The notes: generated by a model not told the origin, from the sequence alone. DNA of 64,000 bases from Stenotrophomonas sp. 704A1 (GCF_030549525.1 NZ_CP130831.1:3125501-3189500); one strand, 5' to 3'. Shown: positions 19,368 through 28,319, numbered from the stretch's first letter. Made by a program: numbers and translations.

Positions 19368-21698
19368 TTACCAGTTCATGTTCAGCGACACACCCACGGT
19401 GCGCGGTTCGTTGTAGACCGCGGCCATGTAGTTCTCGATCACGCCCTTGAGGTTCTTCTCGTTGGTGATGTTGCGTGCGAACAGCGCCACTTCGTAGGCA
19501 CCATAGTTGCCCGAGTAGCCGATCTTCAGGCCGCCCTCGAAATCACCCTTGGAGTTGAATTCCTTGCTGTCGTACAGCACGAAGCTGGTGTAGCCCTGCT
19601 TGTTCCAGTCGGTGGACACGAACATCGTGGCGGCATCGCTGACCGGGAAGTCGTAGCGTGCTGCCAGGTTGATGTTGTACTTCGGTGCGTTCGGCAGCGG
19701 GTTGCCATCGATCTGCGCGAAGGTGTTGGCACCGACCTTGATGGTCGGATCGTCCACCGTGCACACCACCTGGCCATTCAGGCCGCAGACCTGCGCATAC
19801 ACGCGCTTGTCCTGGATCTCGCTGTGCAGCAGGCTCAAGCCGGCACTCAGGGTCAGGTTCGGGATCGGGCGCAGTTCCATGTCCGCTTCAAAGCCGTAGG
19901 CCTTGGCCTTGTCGGCGTTGAACAGCACGCCGTTGCCGTCCGAATCGTTGCCGTTGAGCTGGATGTCGTTGACGGTGTAGGTGAACGCGGTGGCGTTCAG
20001 GCGCAGGCGGTTGTCCCACAGGCTGCTCTTCACGCCCGCTTCCCACGACAGGATCGTTTCCGAATCGGCGGTGGTGAAATCGGCGTTGAACACCGCCGAA
20101 CGGCCCTGGATGGTCGGGCCACGGAAGCCACGGGCCACCTTGGCATAGACGCTCACGTCCGGGGTGATCTGGTACATCGCGCTCAGATCCCAGCTCGGGG
20201 TGGTGTCGGACATCTTGACGTCGGTGCGGCCCCGGTAGGTCACTGCGCCGGCGGCGGTATCGGCCGTCTTCAGCAGGCGCGTGTGCTTCTCGTCCCTGGT
20301 CTGGCGCAGGCCGGCAGTGACCGTGAACCTGTCGGTGAACGCGTAGCTGAGCTGGCCGAAACCGGCCCACGAGGTGTTCTTGTTGCGCAGGCGAACCCAG
20401 TTGTTCGGATTGCGCGCAGCGCCCTTCAGGAACCAGGCGCGCTGGTAGAAGTCAGTGGTGTCGCTGCCATTGAAGTAGAACGCACCGGCCTGCCACTGCA
20501 GTGCACTGTCGTCATGGCTGGCCAGGCGGAATTCCTGGGTCCACTGGTCCAGGTCGCGGATCTGGCCCATCGACTGGCCGTAGCCGTTGGGCACGCCATT
20601 GACCGGGTAGTTCACCGCCGCGCCGCCATCGGTATCGCCGCGGCTGTAACCGGAGGTGGTTTCGTAGGCGGTGATCGAGGTGAAGTCGACGGCGCCGAAG
20701 TCATAGCGCGCCTTCACCGAGCCGCCGTAGGTCTTGTAGGCCTGCGGGTTGTTGTCGGCTTCGTCGTAGGCAACCTGGTCGCGCGGCACGTCGGTCTGGT
20801 TCGAGCCCTTGGTCAGCGCGTTGCGCAGGAACAGGGTCGAGGTGCCTTCGTAGTCGCGGGCATGCGCCGAGGCCAGGATCGAGAACTGGTCGCTCGGGGT
20901 CAGCAGCAGCTGCGCACGCACGTTGCGGTCGTCGAAGCCGCCCATCGCGTTCTTCTTCGGGCTCACCGTGCCATCGGCGCTGGGGCCGCTGTAGGTGTTG
21001 TCCACGTAGTCGTCGCGGTGCTGGTACAGCGCCGACACGCGGAACGAGGCGATGTCGTTGATCGGGCCGCCGAAGCCGCCGTCGATCGACACGCTGTTGT
21101 AGGTCGCGTAGCTGGCGCTGACGCGGCCGCTGTAGTCCTGGGTCGGCTTCAGGGTGTCGAACTTGACGATGCCGGCAGTGGTGTTGCGGCCGAACAGCGA
21201 GCCCTGCGGGCCACGCAGCACTTCCACCTGGTCCACGTCATAGACCGGGTTGGACTTCAGCACCACGTGCTCCAGCACCACGTCGTCCTGGATGATCGAC
21301 ACCGGCTGCGAGGCACCCAGGTAGAAGTCGATGTTGCCCAGGCCACGGATGTAGAAGCGCGGGAAAATGCGGCCGGTGGTGGTTTCCGCATACAGGCTCG
21401 GCACGCGGCCGGACAGCGCCAGCAGGGTGTCGTCGCCGCCGGCGGTGAAATCGCGCATGCGCTCGCCCTGCACCACACCGACCGAGACCGGCACGTCCTG
21501 CAGGTTCTGCTCGCGGTGTTCGGCGGTCACGGTGATGGTGTCCAGCGCGGTGGCGCTGGGGGTGCTGTCCTGTGCGGTGGCCGCGAAGCTGGCAACCAGC
21601 GCGGCGCCCGCGCAGGCCATCGCCAGCGGATGGCGGCGGAAGGAAACAGCGGAGAACGACAAGCCCGACGAACGGCGGGAATCGGAATGGGAAGGCAT
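19368..21698 (-). CDS. TonB-dependent outer-membrane receptor
   Basis: 776 residues. Signal peptide at about 20-42 (ends ATAQD). A TonB-box-like segment DTITVTAEHREQNLQDVPVSV opens the plug domain, which contains IRGLGN, VDQVEVLRGPQGSLFGRNTTAGIV. The long beta-barrel ends with the outer-membrane signature VSLNMNW (terminal aromatic). It imports a scarce ligand across the outer membrane using TonB energy. The plug and barrel resemble the broad FecA/sphingomonad-type receptor group, so the substrate (siderophore, cobalamin, oligosaccharide or aromatic) cannot be told. No linked regulator or transporter is adjacent. A terminator follows. Confidence 0.95.
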   Translation of the reverse strand: MPSHSDSRRSSGLSFSAVSFRRHPLAMACAGAALVASFAATAQDSTPSATALDTITVTAEHREQNLQDVPVSVGVVQGERMRDFTAGGDDTLLALSGRVPSLYAETTTGRIFPRFYIRGLGNIDFYLGASQPVSIIQDDVVLEHVVLKSNPVYDVDQVEVLRGPQGSLFGRNTTAGIVKFDTLKPTQDYSGRVSASYATYNSVSIDGGFGGPINDIASFRVSALYQHRDDYVDNTYSGPSADGTVSPKKNAMGGFDDRNVRAQLLLTPSDQFSILASAHARDYEGTSTLFLRNALTKGSNQTDVPRDQVAYDEADNNPQAYKTYGGSVKARYDFGAVDFTSITAYETTSGYSRGDTDGGAAVNYPVNGVPNGYGQSMGQIRDLDQWTQEFRLASHDDSALQWQAGAFYFNGSDTTDFYQRAWFLKGAARNPNNWVRLRNKNTSWAGFGQLSYAFTDRFTVTAGLRQTRDEKHTRLLKTADTAAGAVTYRGRTDVKMSDTTPSWDLSAMYQITPDVSVYAKVARGFRGPTIQGRSAVFNADFTTADSETILSWEAGVKSSLWDNRLRLNATAFTYTVNDIQLNGNDSDGNGVLFNADKAKAYGFEADMELRPIPNLTLSAGLSLLHSEIQDKRVYAQVCGLNGQVVCTVDDPTIKVGANTFAQIDGNPLPNAPKYNINLAARYDFPVSDAATMFVSTDWNKQGYTSFVLYDSKEFNSKGDFEGGLKIGYSGNYGAYEVALFARNITNEKNLKGVIENYMAAVYNEPRTVGVSLNMNW

Positions 21699-22030
21699 CG
21701 AAAGCTCTGAGGGGGGGCGTCCGTGCGGCCTGCGCGAGCCGGGCGGCAGAAAAGGAGAACACTGCGCAAGCGTTCATTATCGCCCGAATTGTTACGATTT
21801 CGTTGCGCAGCCCGTTGCAGGCAGCGTCCCGCCTGCTGCGGCAAAGTGCGCAGATGGAAGGCGGCGGCCTGGGCCACCGCCTCCTGCGCCCTGCTGCCTG
21901 CACCGTTGCCATTGCGAGGCGGCGCTCAGGCGCGAAGCGGAGGGCCACGGGGGAATCGCCACCCTCGGCAGCGCCAGCCGTGTTGCGATGGTCAGCGTCC
22001 GCCTCGGTGCTGCCGCAGCTCTCCCTTGAT
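21699..22030. other. Gene-free stretch upstream of the TonB receptor
   Basis: 332 bp without a convincing gene. On the minus strand GATAAT (21776-21781) could be a -10 box for the receptor, but I see no good -35. No Fur-box-like dyad is evident. Confidence 0.3.
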
Positions 22031-22336
22031 TCAGACGTTCTGTTCGGCGTCGCCGCGGGTATCGAAGGATCCCGGCCCCAGCACCGTGCGTTGGCCTGCG
22101 ACGCCATCGGCGCCCACGGTGGTCACGGCATGCAGCTGGTCCAGGCGGATGCGGCGTTCGCCGTCGGCCGCATCCAGCAGCAGGAATTCTTCCTTGTCAG
22201 GCGTGCTCAGCGTGGTCCGCGCGCGGGCCACGAAGGTGCCGCCGCCGGTCAGTTCCACCTGAAGCAGCGCGCGGTGCAGGCAGGCGATTTCCAGCACATC
22301 GTGCAGATCGCAGTCCAGCGGGCGGTAGTCGGTCAT
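22031..22336 (-). CDS. rof: Rho-binding antiterminator (Rof/YaeO family)
   Basis: 101 residues. The sequence YRPLDCDLHDVLEIACLHRA followed by LLQVELTGGGTF and REEFLLL/RRIRLDQL-type strands matches the Rof fold (E. coli Rof: YQPINCDDYDNLELACQH). Rof binds Rho near its RNA-binding site and lowers termination. Start ATG 22336 gives MTDYRPLDC; the frame runs further upstream without homology. It is monocistronic, between the TonB receptor and tRNA-Ala. Confidence 0.85.
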   Translation of the reverse strand: MTDYRPLDCDLHDVLEIACLHRALLQVELTGGGTFVARARTTLSTPDKEEFLLLDAADGERRIRLDQLHAVTTVGADGVAGQRTVLGPGSFDTRGDAEQNV

Positions 22337-22588
22337 GCGGCGTCCTTCATGGGTGGATGCACGGCGTCCGGAGCCGGCGCGCTCCCGGTGGCTGGCGTCT
22401 GCACCGGGCAGCAGCGCAAACGCGACCCCGAGCTGCGCGAGCAGGGGTTCACGGCTGCCCCCATCGTATACCTGCACCGATGTGCGGTCAGGCAGTGATG
22501 CGGCCGCCCGCGCCGGGTGCGCACACGCCCCGCGCTGAATCGGCCGCGAAGGCACCGATCCCCCGCGGCGGTCATTCCGGCCCGGCGC

Positions 22589-22617
22589 TTGGCAAGGCCG
22601 GGAGCCAGCGCTACACT
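22589..22617 (+). promoter_or_regulatory. Promoter of tRNA-Ala
   Basis: TTGGCA (22589-22594), 17-bp spacer, TACACT (22612-22617). Initiation near 22624 would put the start about 5 nt before the mature tRNA. Confidence 0.75.
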
Positions 22618-22628
22618 GGCCGTGCCGT

Positions 22629-22704
<76 letters not shown>

Positions 22705-22712
22705 CTATTCAG

Positions 22713-22750
22713 AAAGCCCGCAGATCCCAGCGATCTGCGGGCTTTTTCTT
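22713..22750 (+). terminator. Rho-independent terminator of tRNA-Ala
   Basis: A perfect 14-bp stem (22713-22726 and 22732-22745) with a 5-nt loop, followed by TTTTTCTT. Confidence 0.92.
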
Positions 22751-22916
22751 TGGGCAGATGGCCGCCCCGCTGTGCCAGGGAAATCCCCTGCCCTCCCATC
22801 TGGCCGCCCCGTGGGGCGGCACCGGGGTACGGCGCGATCGAGGTCGCGGCGGCCATCCTGCCGACCGCACCCGCCACCCCCATCACCTGCATGACCGCGC
22901 GCAACGGTTCCGCACC

Positions 22917-23093
22917 TCAGGCCGGATCCTGGCTGCCGTCCTTGCGCTGCGGGCGCCGCGAATGGGCATCATGCACCTGCTGATCCTGCTGCCCCGGCCG
23001 CTGCTTTGCGACCTCATCCTGGCGGCGATCCTGGCGACTTTCCTCGGTGCCCTCACGGGCCTGCTGCTGGTTGTGGTTGCGCTTGTCGTTCAT
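22917..23093 (-). CDS. Small Gln/Arg-rich hydrophilic protein
   Basis: 58 residues from ATG 23093: MNDKRNHNQQQAREGTEESR followed by QD/RR-rich repeats and a GQQDQQ segment. It is extremely hydrophilic, has no Cys and few hydrophobic residues, and looks intrinsically disordered, resembling small stress-type proteins. A GGGAG lies about 8 nt before the ATG. The opposite strand has an overlapping hydrophobic frame (22758-23264), which I judge to be the shadow because Gln/Asp codons read in reverse give Leu/Ile/Val. Function unknown. Confidence 0.5.
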   Translation of the reverse strand: MNDKRNHNQQQAREGTEESRQDRRQDEVAKQRPGQQDQQVHDAHSRRPQRKDGSQDPA

Positions 23094-23203
23094 GGCTGGG
23101 CTCCCGCCGGCGACAGGCCGGCCCTGCCACTGGACGCTAGACAGGCGCCGGTGATGCGCTCGTCAGACCGCCGCGAGCGCCGCGTGCACGGGCAATGCGC
23201 ACC

Positions 23204-23965
23204 TCAGGCCTGCATGCAGTCGCGCACGGCGAACGGATGCCCGCAGGCGCTGCAGGTGGAATGACCGAACGCCAGTCCCAGCAACCGCTCGGCAACAACG
23301 TCGCCATCGCCGCGCACCTGCTGCATCAGCCAGTGCTCGGCCACGCCAACCGGTTCACCCGGCAGCAGCGCCGTCATCGCCGACGGCACGCCGGACACCG
23401 GGTCCTCATGGCAGACATAAGGTGCGTCGGCAACCAGCGAGCAGTACAGCTCGGCCGAGCAGGCCGCGCATTCGCCCGCGATTTCGCCTTCGGCCAGCCG
23501 GTCCAGATGCAGCGACCACGCTTTCTCGCCGCTCAGCCCTAACCACGCCTGGCGCAGCCAGCCGCGCTCGCCGTGGCCGTCATCGGACAGTGGCACCGCG
23601 TCCTTGCCACTGCTCTGCAGGCGCTGCTGCACCTTGCCCCGCAGCGCCTGGATGACATCGCCGTGCGGCACCAGGCCGGGATCCCCCACGTCCGAACCGG
23701 CCACGATCGCACCGGCCAGCAGCAAGGCATCATCGCGATCGCGGCGTCCGCTCTGGCGCGCGATCGCCAACAGCACGGGCAGTGCAGCGTGGCTGGCCGT
23801 GTACACCGTGCCCTGGTGGCACAGATGCGACCAGATGTCGTTCCAGTCCTGCTGGTGCTGCGGGTCCATCAGCGACGCCAGCAGTGCTCCCGCTTCAGAG
23901 GCGTCGCCATAGGCACACTGCAGCGCGCCCCAATCGATGGCATCAATGTGTGCGGTCGTGGGCAT
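23204..23965 (-). CDS. Hypothetical protein with C-terminal Cys pairs
   Basis: 253 residues. The start region IDAIDWGALQCAYGDA and the following helical blocks (LLASLMDPQHQQDWNDIWSH, TVYTASHAALPVLLAIARQ) resemble HEAT-like proteins seen near secretion or immunity loci. The C-terminal third contains CAACSAE, CSACGHPF and a final Cys, a possible zinc-ribbon-like site. ATG 23965 was chosen because the upstream extension has no support. It is divergent from the lipoprotein gene at 24093. I cannot assign a function. Confidence 0.75.
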   Translation of the reverse strand: MPTTAHIDAIDWGALQCAYGDASEAGALLASLMDPQHQQDWNDIWSHLCHQGTVYTASHAALPVLLAIARQSGRRDRDDALLLAGAIVAGSDVGDPGLVPHGDVIQALRGKVQQRLQSSGKDAVPLSDDGHGERGWLRQAWLGLSGEKAWSLHLDRLAEGEIAGECAACSAELYCSLVADAPYVCHEDPVSGVPSAMTALLPGEPVGVAEHWLMQQVRGDGDVVAERLLGLAFGHSTCSACGHPFAVRDCMQA

Positions 23966-24092
23966 GTCCTTCCCTGGTCGATGCGGCAGGCGCCCAGCAT
24001 GACCCATCGGCGGGCCGATTGGACAGCGCGCTTGTGGCTGCAGCCCCTGCGTGGCCACAATCGGCACATCCACCGACGCACAAGGACGCGCC

Positions 24093-24551
24093 ATGAATCG
24101 CCCCGCCCTGCTGACCGCATTGCTGGTCCCGCTGCTGCTCACGACCGGCTGTGCGCACCGCCTGGTTGCCGCGCCGCCACCCGGCTACATCGGCAGCGAG
24201 GAAGCCGTGCGTGCGGCGCAGGACGATCCGGCACGCGGCATTTCCGGCACGTTCGCCCTGGCCGTACAGGCCGTCGGCAGCGACGAGGGCCGCATCTACC
24301 TCAACAGCGAACGCGACTACCGGCACCCGCTGAACATCACCCTCAACCTGGATGCGGCACTGCGCCCTGCATTGGAAAACGCTCTGGGCCTGAAACTGGA
24401 GCACCTGCAGAACCGCCGCCTGCTGGTGCGCGGCACCGCGCGCCGGGTCCGCATCGACTTCATCACCGCCAGCGGCCAGCCCAGCGGCAAGTACTACTAC
24501 CAGACGCAGGTCAGCGTCAGCGATCCGCGCCAGGTGCGTTTCGCGCCGTGA
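24093..24551 (+). CDS. Small hypothetical lipoprotein
   Basis: 152 residues. The N-terminus has a hydrophobic stretch and a lipobox ending TTGC (about residue 19). The mature part includes GYIGSEEAVRAAQDD, IYLNSERDYRHPLNITLNL and a basic LVRGTARRVRIDF segment. An OB-fold-like or calcium-independent binding role is possible but unproven. CAAGGA lies about 7 nt before ATG 24093. The stop overlaps the GTG start of the next gene (GTGA), so the two are probably translated together. Confidence 0.7.
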   Translation: MNRPALLTALLVPLLLTTGCAHRLVAAPPPGYIGSEEAVRAAQDDPARGISGTFALAVQAVGSDEGRIYLNSERDYRHPLNITLNLDAALRPALENALGLKLEHLQNRRLLVRGTARRVRIDFITASGQPSGKYYYQTQVSVSDPRQVRFAP

Positions 24552-25018
24552 GTGCGCCCGGCAGTGCACTGCGGTCGCTTCAGTTCGATGCCGCCGACGG
24601 CAGCATCGGCCTGGGAGAGCTGACGCCGAGAATCGGCCCCGGGTTGCGGCTGGACCCGGCGCGCGCCGGTTTCGGCGCACTGCCGCAGCAGTTGCGCGAC
24701 CTGGGCAACGGCTACCAGTGGCTGCAGCTGGGCGGCCTGCAGCTGCAGGGCGTGGCGGCGGGCGTTGCGCTGTGCTTCCACGGGCAGGCACTGTCGATGG
24801 TATCGCTCGGCGTCCAGCTTCCCGGTGCGCCGATGCAGGAGGGCTGGCCCACCCAGGCCGCCATCGATGCGGAGGTCGCCTTCATGCGCCGCGCGTTGGC
24901 CAAGGCATTCGGCAGCCCACTCACCTCAGGCCGCGCCTGCTTCCGCTGGGGCGAAATCTGGGCGGTGTTCGACCCGAAGGGCTTCATGGCCAGCAGTGGC
25001 GTGCGCTACGGCCCCTGA
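24548..25018 (+). CDS. Hypothetical protein coupled to the upstream lipoprotein
   Basis: 156 residues from GTG 24548, overlapping the previous stop by 4 bp. The protein is soluble and has Leu/Gly-rich repeats in the middle (YQWLQLGGLQLQGVAAGVAL) and a C-terminal FRWGEIWAVFDPKGFMAS block. No family recognised. The translational coupling suggests a shared role with the lipoprotein. Confidence 0.65.
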   Translation: MSAPGSALRSLQFDAADGSIGLGELTPRIGPGLRLDPARAGFGALPQQLRDLGNGYQWLQLGGLQLQGVAAGVALCFHGQALSMVSLGVQLPGAPMQEGWPTQAAIDAEVAFMRRALAKAFGSPLTSGRACFRWGEIWAVFDPKGFMASSGVRYGP

Positions 25019-25026
25019 CGCGGGCC

Positions 25027-25788
25027 TCAGGTACGGGTGATCGACACCCCGCCTTCCACGCGCATCGCGGTTCCGGTGACGAAGCTGCTTTCATCGCTGG
25101 CCAGGAACAGCGCGGCGTTGGCGATCTCCTCCGGCTCGGCCATGCGCTTCAGTGCGTGCAGCGAGCGCACGAAGTCGCGGGCATCGCCGGTCGGTGCCGC
25201 CTGTCGGCCCATCTCGGTATCGGTGCCACCGGGCAACAGCACGTTGCTGCGTACGCCGCGCGCGCCATATTCGGCAGCGATGACCTGGCTCAGGCCGATC
25301 AGCCCGGCCTTGCTCGATGCATAGGCGGCCATGCCCGGGAAACCCACGGTGTGGCCAACGAACGTTCCCACGAACACCAGCGAACCACCGCCGCGCGCCA
25401 GCAACGCCGGCAGCTGCGCGCGGGCGGCATGGAAGGCGGCATCCAGATTGGTCGCCATCACCTCGCGCCAGGCGTCCACCGGGAACTCCGCAGCCGGTAC
25501 GCCGGGCCCGAGCATGCCGGCATTGTTGAGGGCGATGTCCAGGCCACCGAATGACTGCTGGGCCAGATCGACCAGCGCCTGCGCCGTGCCCGGATCAGCC
25601 ACATCCGCCGCATGCACCACCACCTCGCCACCGGCGGCGCGGATCTGTCCGGCCAGTTCCTGCAGCGGCTGCGGCCGCCGCGCATTGAGCACCAGCTTTG
25701 CGCCTTCTGCGGCGAAACGCAGCGCGCTGGCGCGACCGATGCCGGCACTGGCACCGGTGATGAGGGCGATCTTGTTGTTCAGGCGCAT
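25027..25788 (-). CDS. SDR family oxidoreductase
   Basis: 253 residues. Rossmann motif TGASAGIG at about 11-18, NNAG at about 90-93, and the catalytic YASSK (Tyr/Lys) preceded by a conserved Gly/Thr region instead of the usual Ser (VGTFVGHTVGFPGMAAY), so the Ser position is less clear. The C-terminal ITRT follows the EGG turn typical of classical SDRs. The substrate is unknown. The frame remains open to 27108, but homology starts at ATG 25788. Divergent from the AraC-alkyltransferase gene. Confidence 0.88.
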   Translation of the reverse strand: MRLNNKIALITGASAGIGRASALRFAAEGAKLVLNARRPQPLQELAGQIRAAGGEVVVHAADVADPGTAQALVDLAQQSFGGLDIALNNAGMLGPGVPAAEFPVDAWREVMATNLDAAFHAARAQLPALLARGGGSLVFVGTFVGHTVGFPGMAAYASSKAGLIGLSQVIAAEYGARGVRSNVLLPGGTDTEMGRQAAPTGDARDFVRSLHALKRMAEPEEIANAALFLASDESSFVTGTAMRVEGGVSITRT

Positions 25789-25920
25789 GGTCGTGGTACC
25801 GGTTGTGAAGTGGCCGCCACGATGCCGTGCCTGCGGCCCGCCAACACTCCGTTTCCGGGCCTCGCACGCCGGTGCAGGAAACGGAGTTTCCGCAGGCCGG
25901 GCGCGTGCCAGAATCGCGCC

Positions 25921-26763
25921 ATGGACAGCACCGCCACTCTCGCCCTCGATGCCCGTGTCGAACGGGTCTGCCGCCACCTGCAGGCCAGCCCGGAAGAACC
26001 CTCGCTGCAGGAACTGGCCGAGATCGCCGGCTGCAGCCCGACCCGCCTGCATCGCCTGTTCAAGCAGGCCACCGGGCTGACCCCCAAGCAGTACGCCACC
26101 GCGCTGCGCGCCGACCGCCTGCGCACCGGACTGGAGCAACAGGAGCGCATCACCGATGCCTTCCACGACGCCGGCTTCGGTTCCAGCGGGCGCTTCTATG
26201 AAAACGCGCCGCGGCTGCTGGGCATGACCCCGAAGCAATGGCGTGCCGGCGGCCGTGGCGAGGTGATCCACTTCGCCATTGCCGAAAGCACCCTGGGCAG
26301 TGTGCTGGTGGCCAGCAGCAGCATCGGCGTGGTCGCGATCCTGCTGGGCGATGACCCCGAAGCGCTGCTGCGGTCGCTGCAGCAGCGCTTCCGCCAGGCC
26401 GAGCTGGTCGGCGCCGATGCCGGCTATGAGCAGCTGGTGGCACGGGTCGTCGCCTTGGTCGAAGACCCTGCACGCGCTGCGCGCCTGCCGCTGGATATCC
26501 GTGGCACAGCCTTCCAGCAGCGCGTCTGGCAGGCGCTGCAGCAGATCCCACGCGGGCAGACCGCATCGTATGCCGATATCGCCGCACGCATCGGTGCGCC
26601 GCGCGCGAGCCGTGCGGTGGCGCGCGCCTGCGCGAGCAATCCGCTGGCGGTGGCCGTGCCCTGCCACCGCGTAGTGCGCCGTGATGGCGATCTGTCCGGT
26701 TACGCCTGGGGCGTGGCCCGCAAGCGCGAACTGCTGCGCCGGGAGAAGGCAGCCAACGGCTGA
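25921..26763 (+). CDS. AraC-type HTH fused to methylated-DNA-cysteine methyltransferase (Ada-like)
   Basis: 280 residues. The N-terminal part is an AraC helix-turn-helix (LQELAEIAGCSPTRLHRLFKQATG at about 31-54). The C-terminal half is an O6-alkylguanine-DNA alkyltransferase with the active site PCHRVV (Cys about residue 246) and RGTAFQQRVWQAL. The N-terminal Cys-zinc domain of E. coli Ada, which accepts methyl phosphotriesters, is absent. The protein therefore repairs O6-methylguanine but its sensing mode must differ. Divergent from an SDR gene; it may regulate that gene (inference). Confidence 0.9.
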   Translation: MDSTATLALDARVERVCRHLQASPEEPSLQELAEIAGCSPTRLHRLFKQATGLTPKQYATALRADRLRTGLEQQERITDAFHDAGFGSSGRFYENAPRLLGMTPKQWRAGGRGEVIHFAIAESTLGSVLVASSSIGVVAILLGDDPEALLRSLQQRFRQAELVGADAGYEQLVARVVALVEDPARAARLPLDIRGTAFQQRVWQALQQIPRGQTASYADIAARIGAPRASRAVARACASNPLAVAVPCHRVVRRDGDLSGYAWGVARKRELLRREKAANG

Positions 26764-26788
26764 CACGACCGGTCCGGCACACGCTGCG

Positions 26789-26811
26789 GTCGCGCCGGGC
26801 GATGCCCGGCG
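26789..26811. repeat. Palindrome of SMAG type (GTCG variant)
   Basis: GTCG followed by CGCCGGGC-GAT-GCCCGGCG, an 8-bp stem with a 3-nt loop, in the convergent gap before the CurA-like gene. It may also terminate transcription from both sides. Confidence 0.6.
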
Positions 26812-26816
26812 AATGC

Positions 26817-27845
26817 TCAATCCAGCTTCACGACCAGCTTGCCGAAGTTGCGCCCCTGCAACAGCCCGAAGAACGCCTCCGGCGCATGCTCCAGCCCTTC
26901 CACCACGTCCTCGCGGTACTGGATGCGGCCATCGCGCAGCCACTGCGGCATCTCGCGTTCGAAGTCCGGCCACAGATGGTTGAAGTCGTGCACGATGAAC
27001 CCACGCACGGTCAGGCGCTGGCGCAGGATCTGGCTGAACAGTGCGGGTAACCGGTCCGGGCCGGGCTGCTCGACGCCCCGCGCGTTGTAGGTGGCGATGG
27101 TGCCGCACACCGGGATGCGTGCGAAATCGTTGAGCAGCGGCAGCACGGCATCGAGCACATGGCCGCCGACATTCTCGAAGTACACATCGATGCCGTTCGG
27201 CACTGCAGCCCGCAACTGCGCAGCGAAGTCGGCCGCACGATGATCCAGCGCCACGTCCACGCCCAGCGTCTGCAGATAGGCGCGCTTGGCGTCGCCACCG
27301 GCAATGGCGACCACGCGCGCGCCCTGCAGCTTGGCGAGCTGTGCCACGGTCGCGCCGACCGGGCCGCTGGCGGCGGCCACCACCAGGGTTTCGCCGGCCT
27401 GCAACTGCCCGATTTCGATCAGGCTGGAATACGCGGTGAAACCGGGCATGCCATACACGCCCAGGGCCGTGCTCAGTGGCAGCCCGGCCGGGTCCAGGCG
27501 GCGGCCGATCGCATCGGCGTCCACCACCGCGTGGGTCTGCCAGCCGCCGCCGGCCAGCACCAGCTCACCCACCGCCACATCGGGCGCCCGCGACTGCAGC
27601 ACCTCGGCCACCGTCTGCCCTTCCATCACCGCATCCAGTGCCACCGGCGGTGCGTACGACGGGCCTTCGTCCATGCGCCCTCGCATGTACGGGTCCAGCG
27701 ACAGATAGCGGTTGCGCAGCAGCACCTGGCCCGGTGCCAGCGCAGGCAATGGCGCCTGCTCCAGGCGGAAATTGGCGGCCACCGGCGCCCCCTGTGGGCG
27801 TGAGGCGAGCACGATGCGGGCAGTAGTGGTCGGAATCTCGGACAT
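26817..27845 (-). CDS. NADP-dependent oxidoreductase, CurA/leukotriene B4 dehydrogenase type
   Basis: 342 residues, medium-chain dehydrogenase without the zinc ligands. The N-terminal LSLDPYMRGRM, the cofactor loop AAASGPVGATVAQLAKLQGA and GIDVYFENVGGHVLDAV are marks of the 2-alkenal/curcumin reductase branch, which reduces C=C bonds of reactive enals and enones. Start ATG 27845 (MSEIPTTTARIVLASRPQGAP) fits family length; the frame stays open upstream to the tRNA promoter, but that part has no homology. No strong ribosome site is visible. Confidence 0.88.
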   Translation of the reverse strand: MSEIPTTTARIVLASRPQGAPVAANFRLEQAPLPALAPGQVLLRNRYLSLDPYMRGRMDEGPSYAPPVALDAVMEGQTVAEVLQSRAPDVAVGELVLAGGGWQTHAVVDADAIGRRLDPAGLPLSTALGVYGMPGFTAYSSLIEIGQLQAGETLVVAAASGPVGATVAQLAKLQGARVVAIAGGDAKRAYLQTLGVDVALDHRAADFAAQLRAAVPNGIDVYFENVGGHVLDAVLPLLNDFARIPVCGTIATYNARGVEQPGPDRLPALFSQILRQRLTVRGFIVHDFNHLWPDFEREMPQWLRDGRIQYREDVVEGLEHAPEAFFGLLQGRNFGKLVVKLD

Positions 27846-28139
27846 GTCCAGCAGCTCTGCTGTTGCCAGCGTGGGAAAGGAACGCCGACAGTACGCCGTC
27901 GCGCAGCGCGGCGGAGGTGGCGAAAACAGCGTTCCATCGGTCTGCGCGCTGGCCGCCGCGTGCAGCCGTTGCGGCAGCGACATTGGCAACGGCGGCGGCT
28001 CGCTGATTTCCGCCATCAGCCCCCTGCCCCTGCCGCGGGTCCGGTGCGCGGCGGATGCGATCGGGCGACGCAGGATCAAGCACTTGCAGGTAGCGCGTCG
28101 GTGCGCAGACGGCAATGTGAAGGTTTTTTGCCAAAACGC
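27846..28139. other. Gene-free stretch before the tRNA-Phe promoter
   Basis: About 294 bp between the CurA-like start and the tRNA-Phe promoter. Overlapping open frames here are low-complexity shadows. I see no RNA gene or repeat. Confidence 0.5.
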
Positions 28140-28168
28140 TTGCCGAAGGCGTCCAACCTCCGTAATAT
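28140..28168 (+). promoter_or_regulatory. Promoter of the tRNA-Phe pair
   Basis: TTGCCG (28140-28145), 17-bp spacer, TAATAT (28163-28168), then a GC-rich discriminator GCGCGTCC, typical of stringently controlled stable RNA promoters. Confidence 0.85.
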
Positions 28169-28207
28169 GCGCGTCCTTGGCAGCGACCACGCTGCAACGA
28201 AACACGT

Positions 28208-28283
28208 GGCCGAGTAGCTCAGTTGGTAGAGCAGGGGATTGAAAATCCCCGTGTCGGCGGTTCGATTCCGTCCTCGGCCACCA
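28208..28283 (+). tRNA. tRNA-Phe(GAA), copy 1
   Basis: 76 nt with encoded CCA. GGCCGAG and CTCGGCC form the acceptor stem. The anticodon arm GGGGATTGAAAATCCCC gives GAA, and GTTCGATTC is the T-loop. The sequence is identical to copy 2. Confidence 0.98.
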
Positions 28284-28290
28284 CGTTCGA

Positions 28291-28319
28291 AGGCCTGCAG
28301 AAATGCAGGTCTTTTTTTT
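28291..28319 (+). terminator. Terminator after tRNA-Phe copy 1
   Basis: A 9-bp stem (one G-T pair) with a GAAA loop, followed by eight T residues. Confidence 0.9.

Noticed and set aside
19368..21698. Fur-regulated siderophore receptor
   Set aside because: No recognisable Fur box upstream and no siderophore genes nearby; the substrate is left open.
22758..23264. Plus-strand frame with a hydrophobic stretch (possible membrane protein)
   Set aside because: The hydrophobic run mirrors the Gln/Asp-rich minus-strand frame, and the rest is low-complexity Arg/Pro.
25789..27108. Upstream extension of the SDR gene as a 693-residue protein
   Set aside because: The extra 440 residues overlap the AraC-alkyltransferase gene in antisense and show no domain; the SDR begins at 25788.
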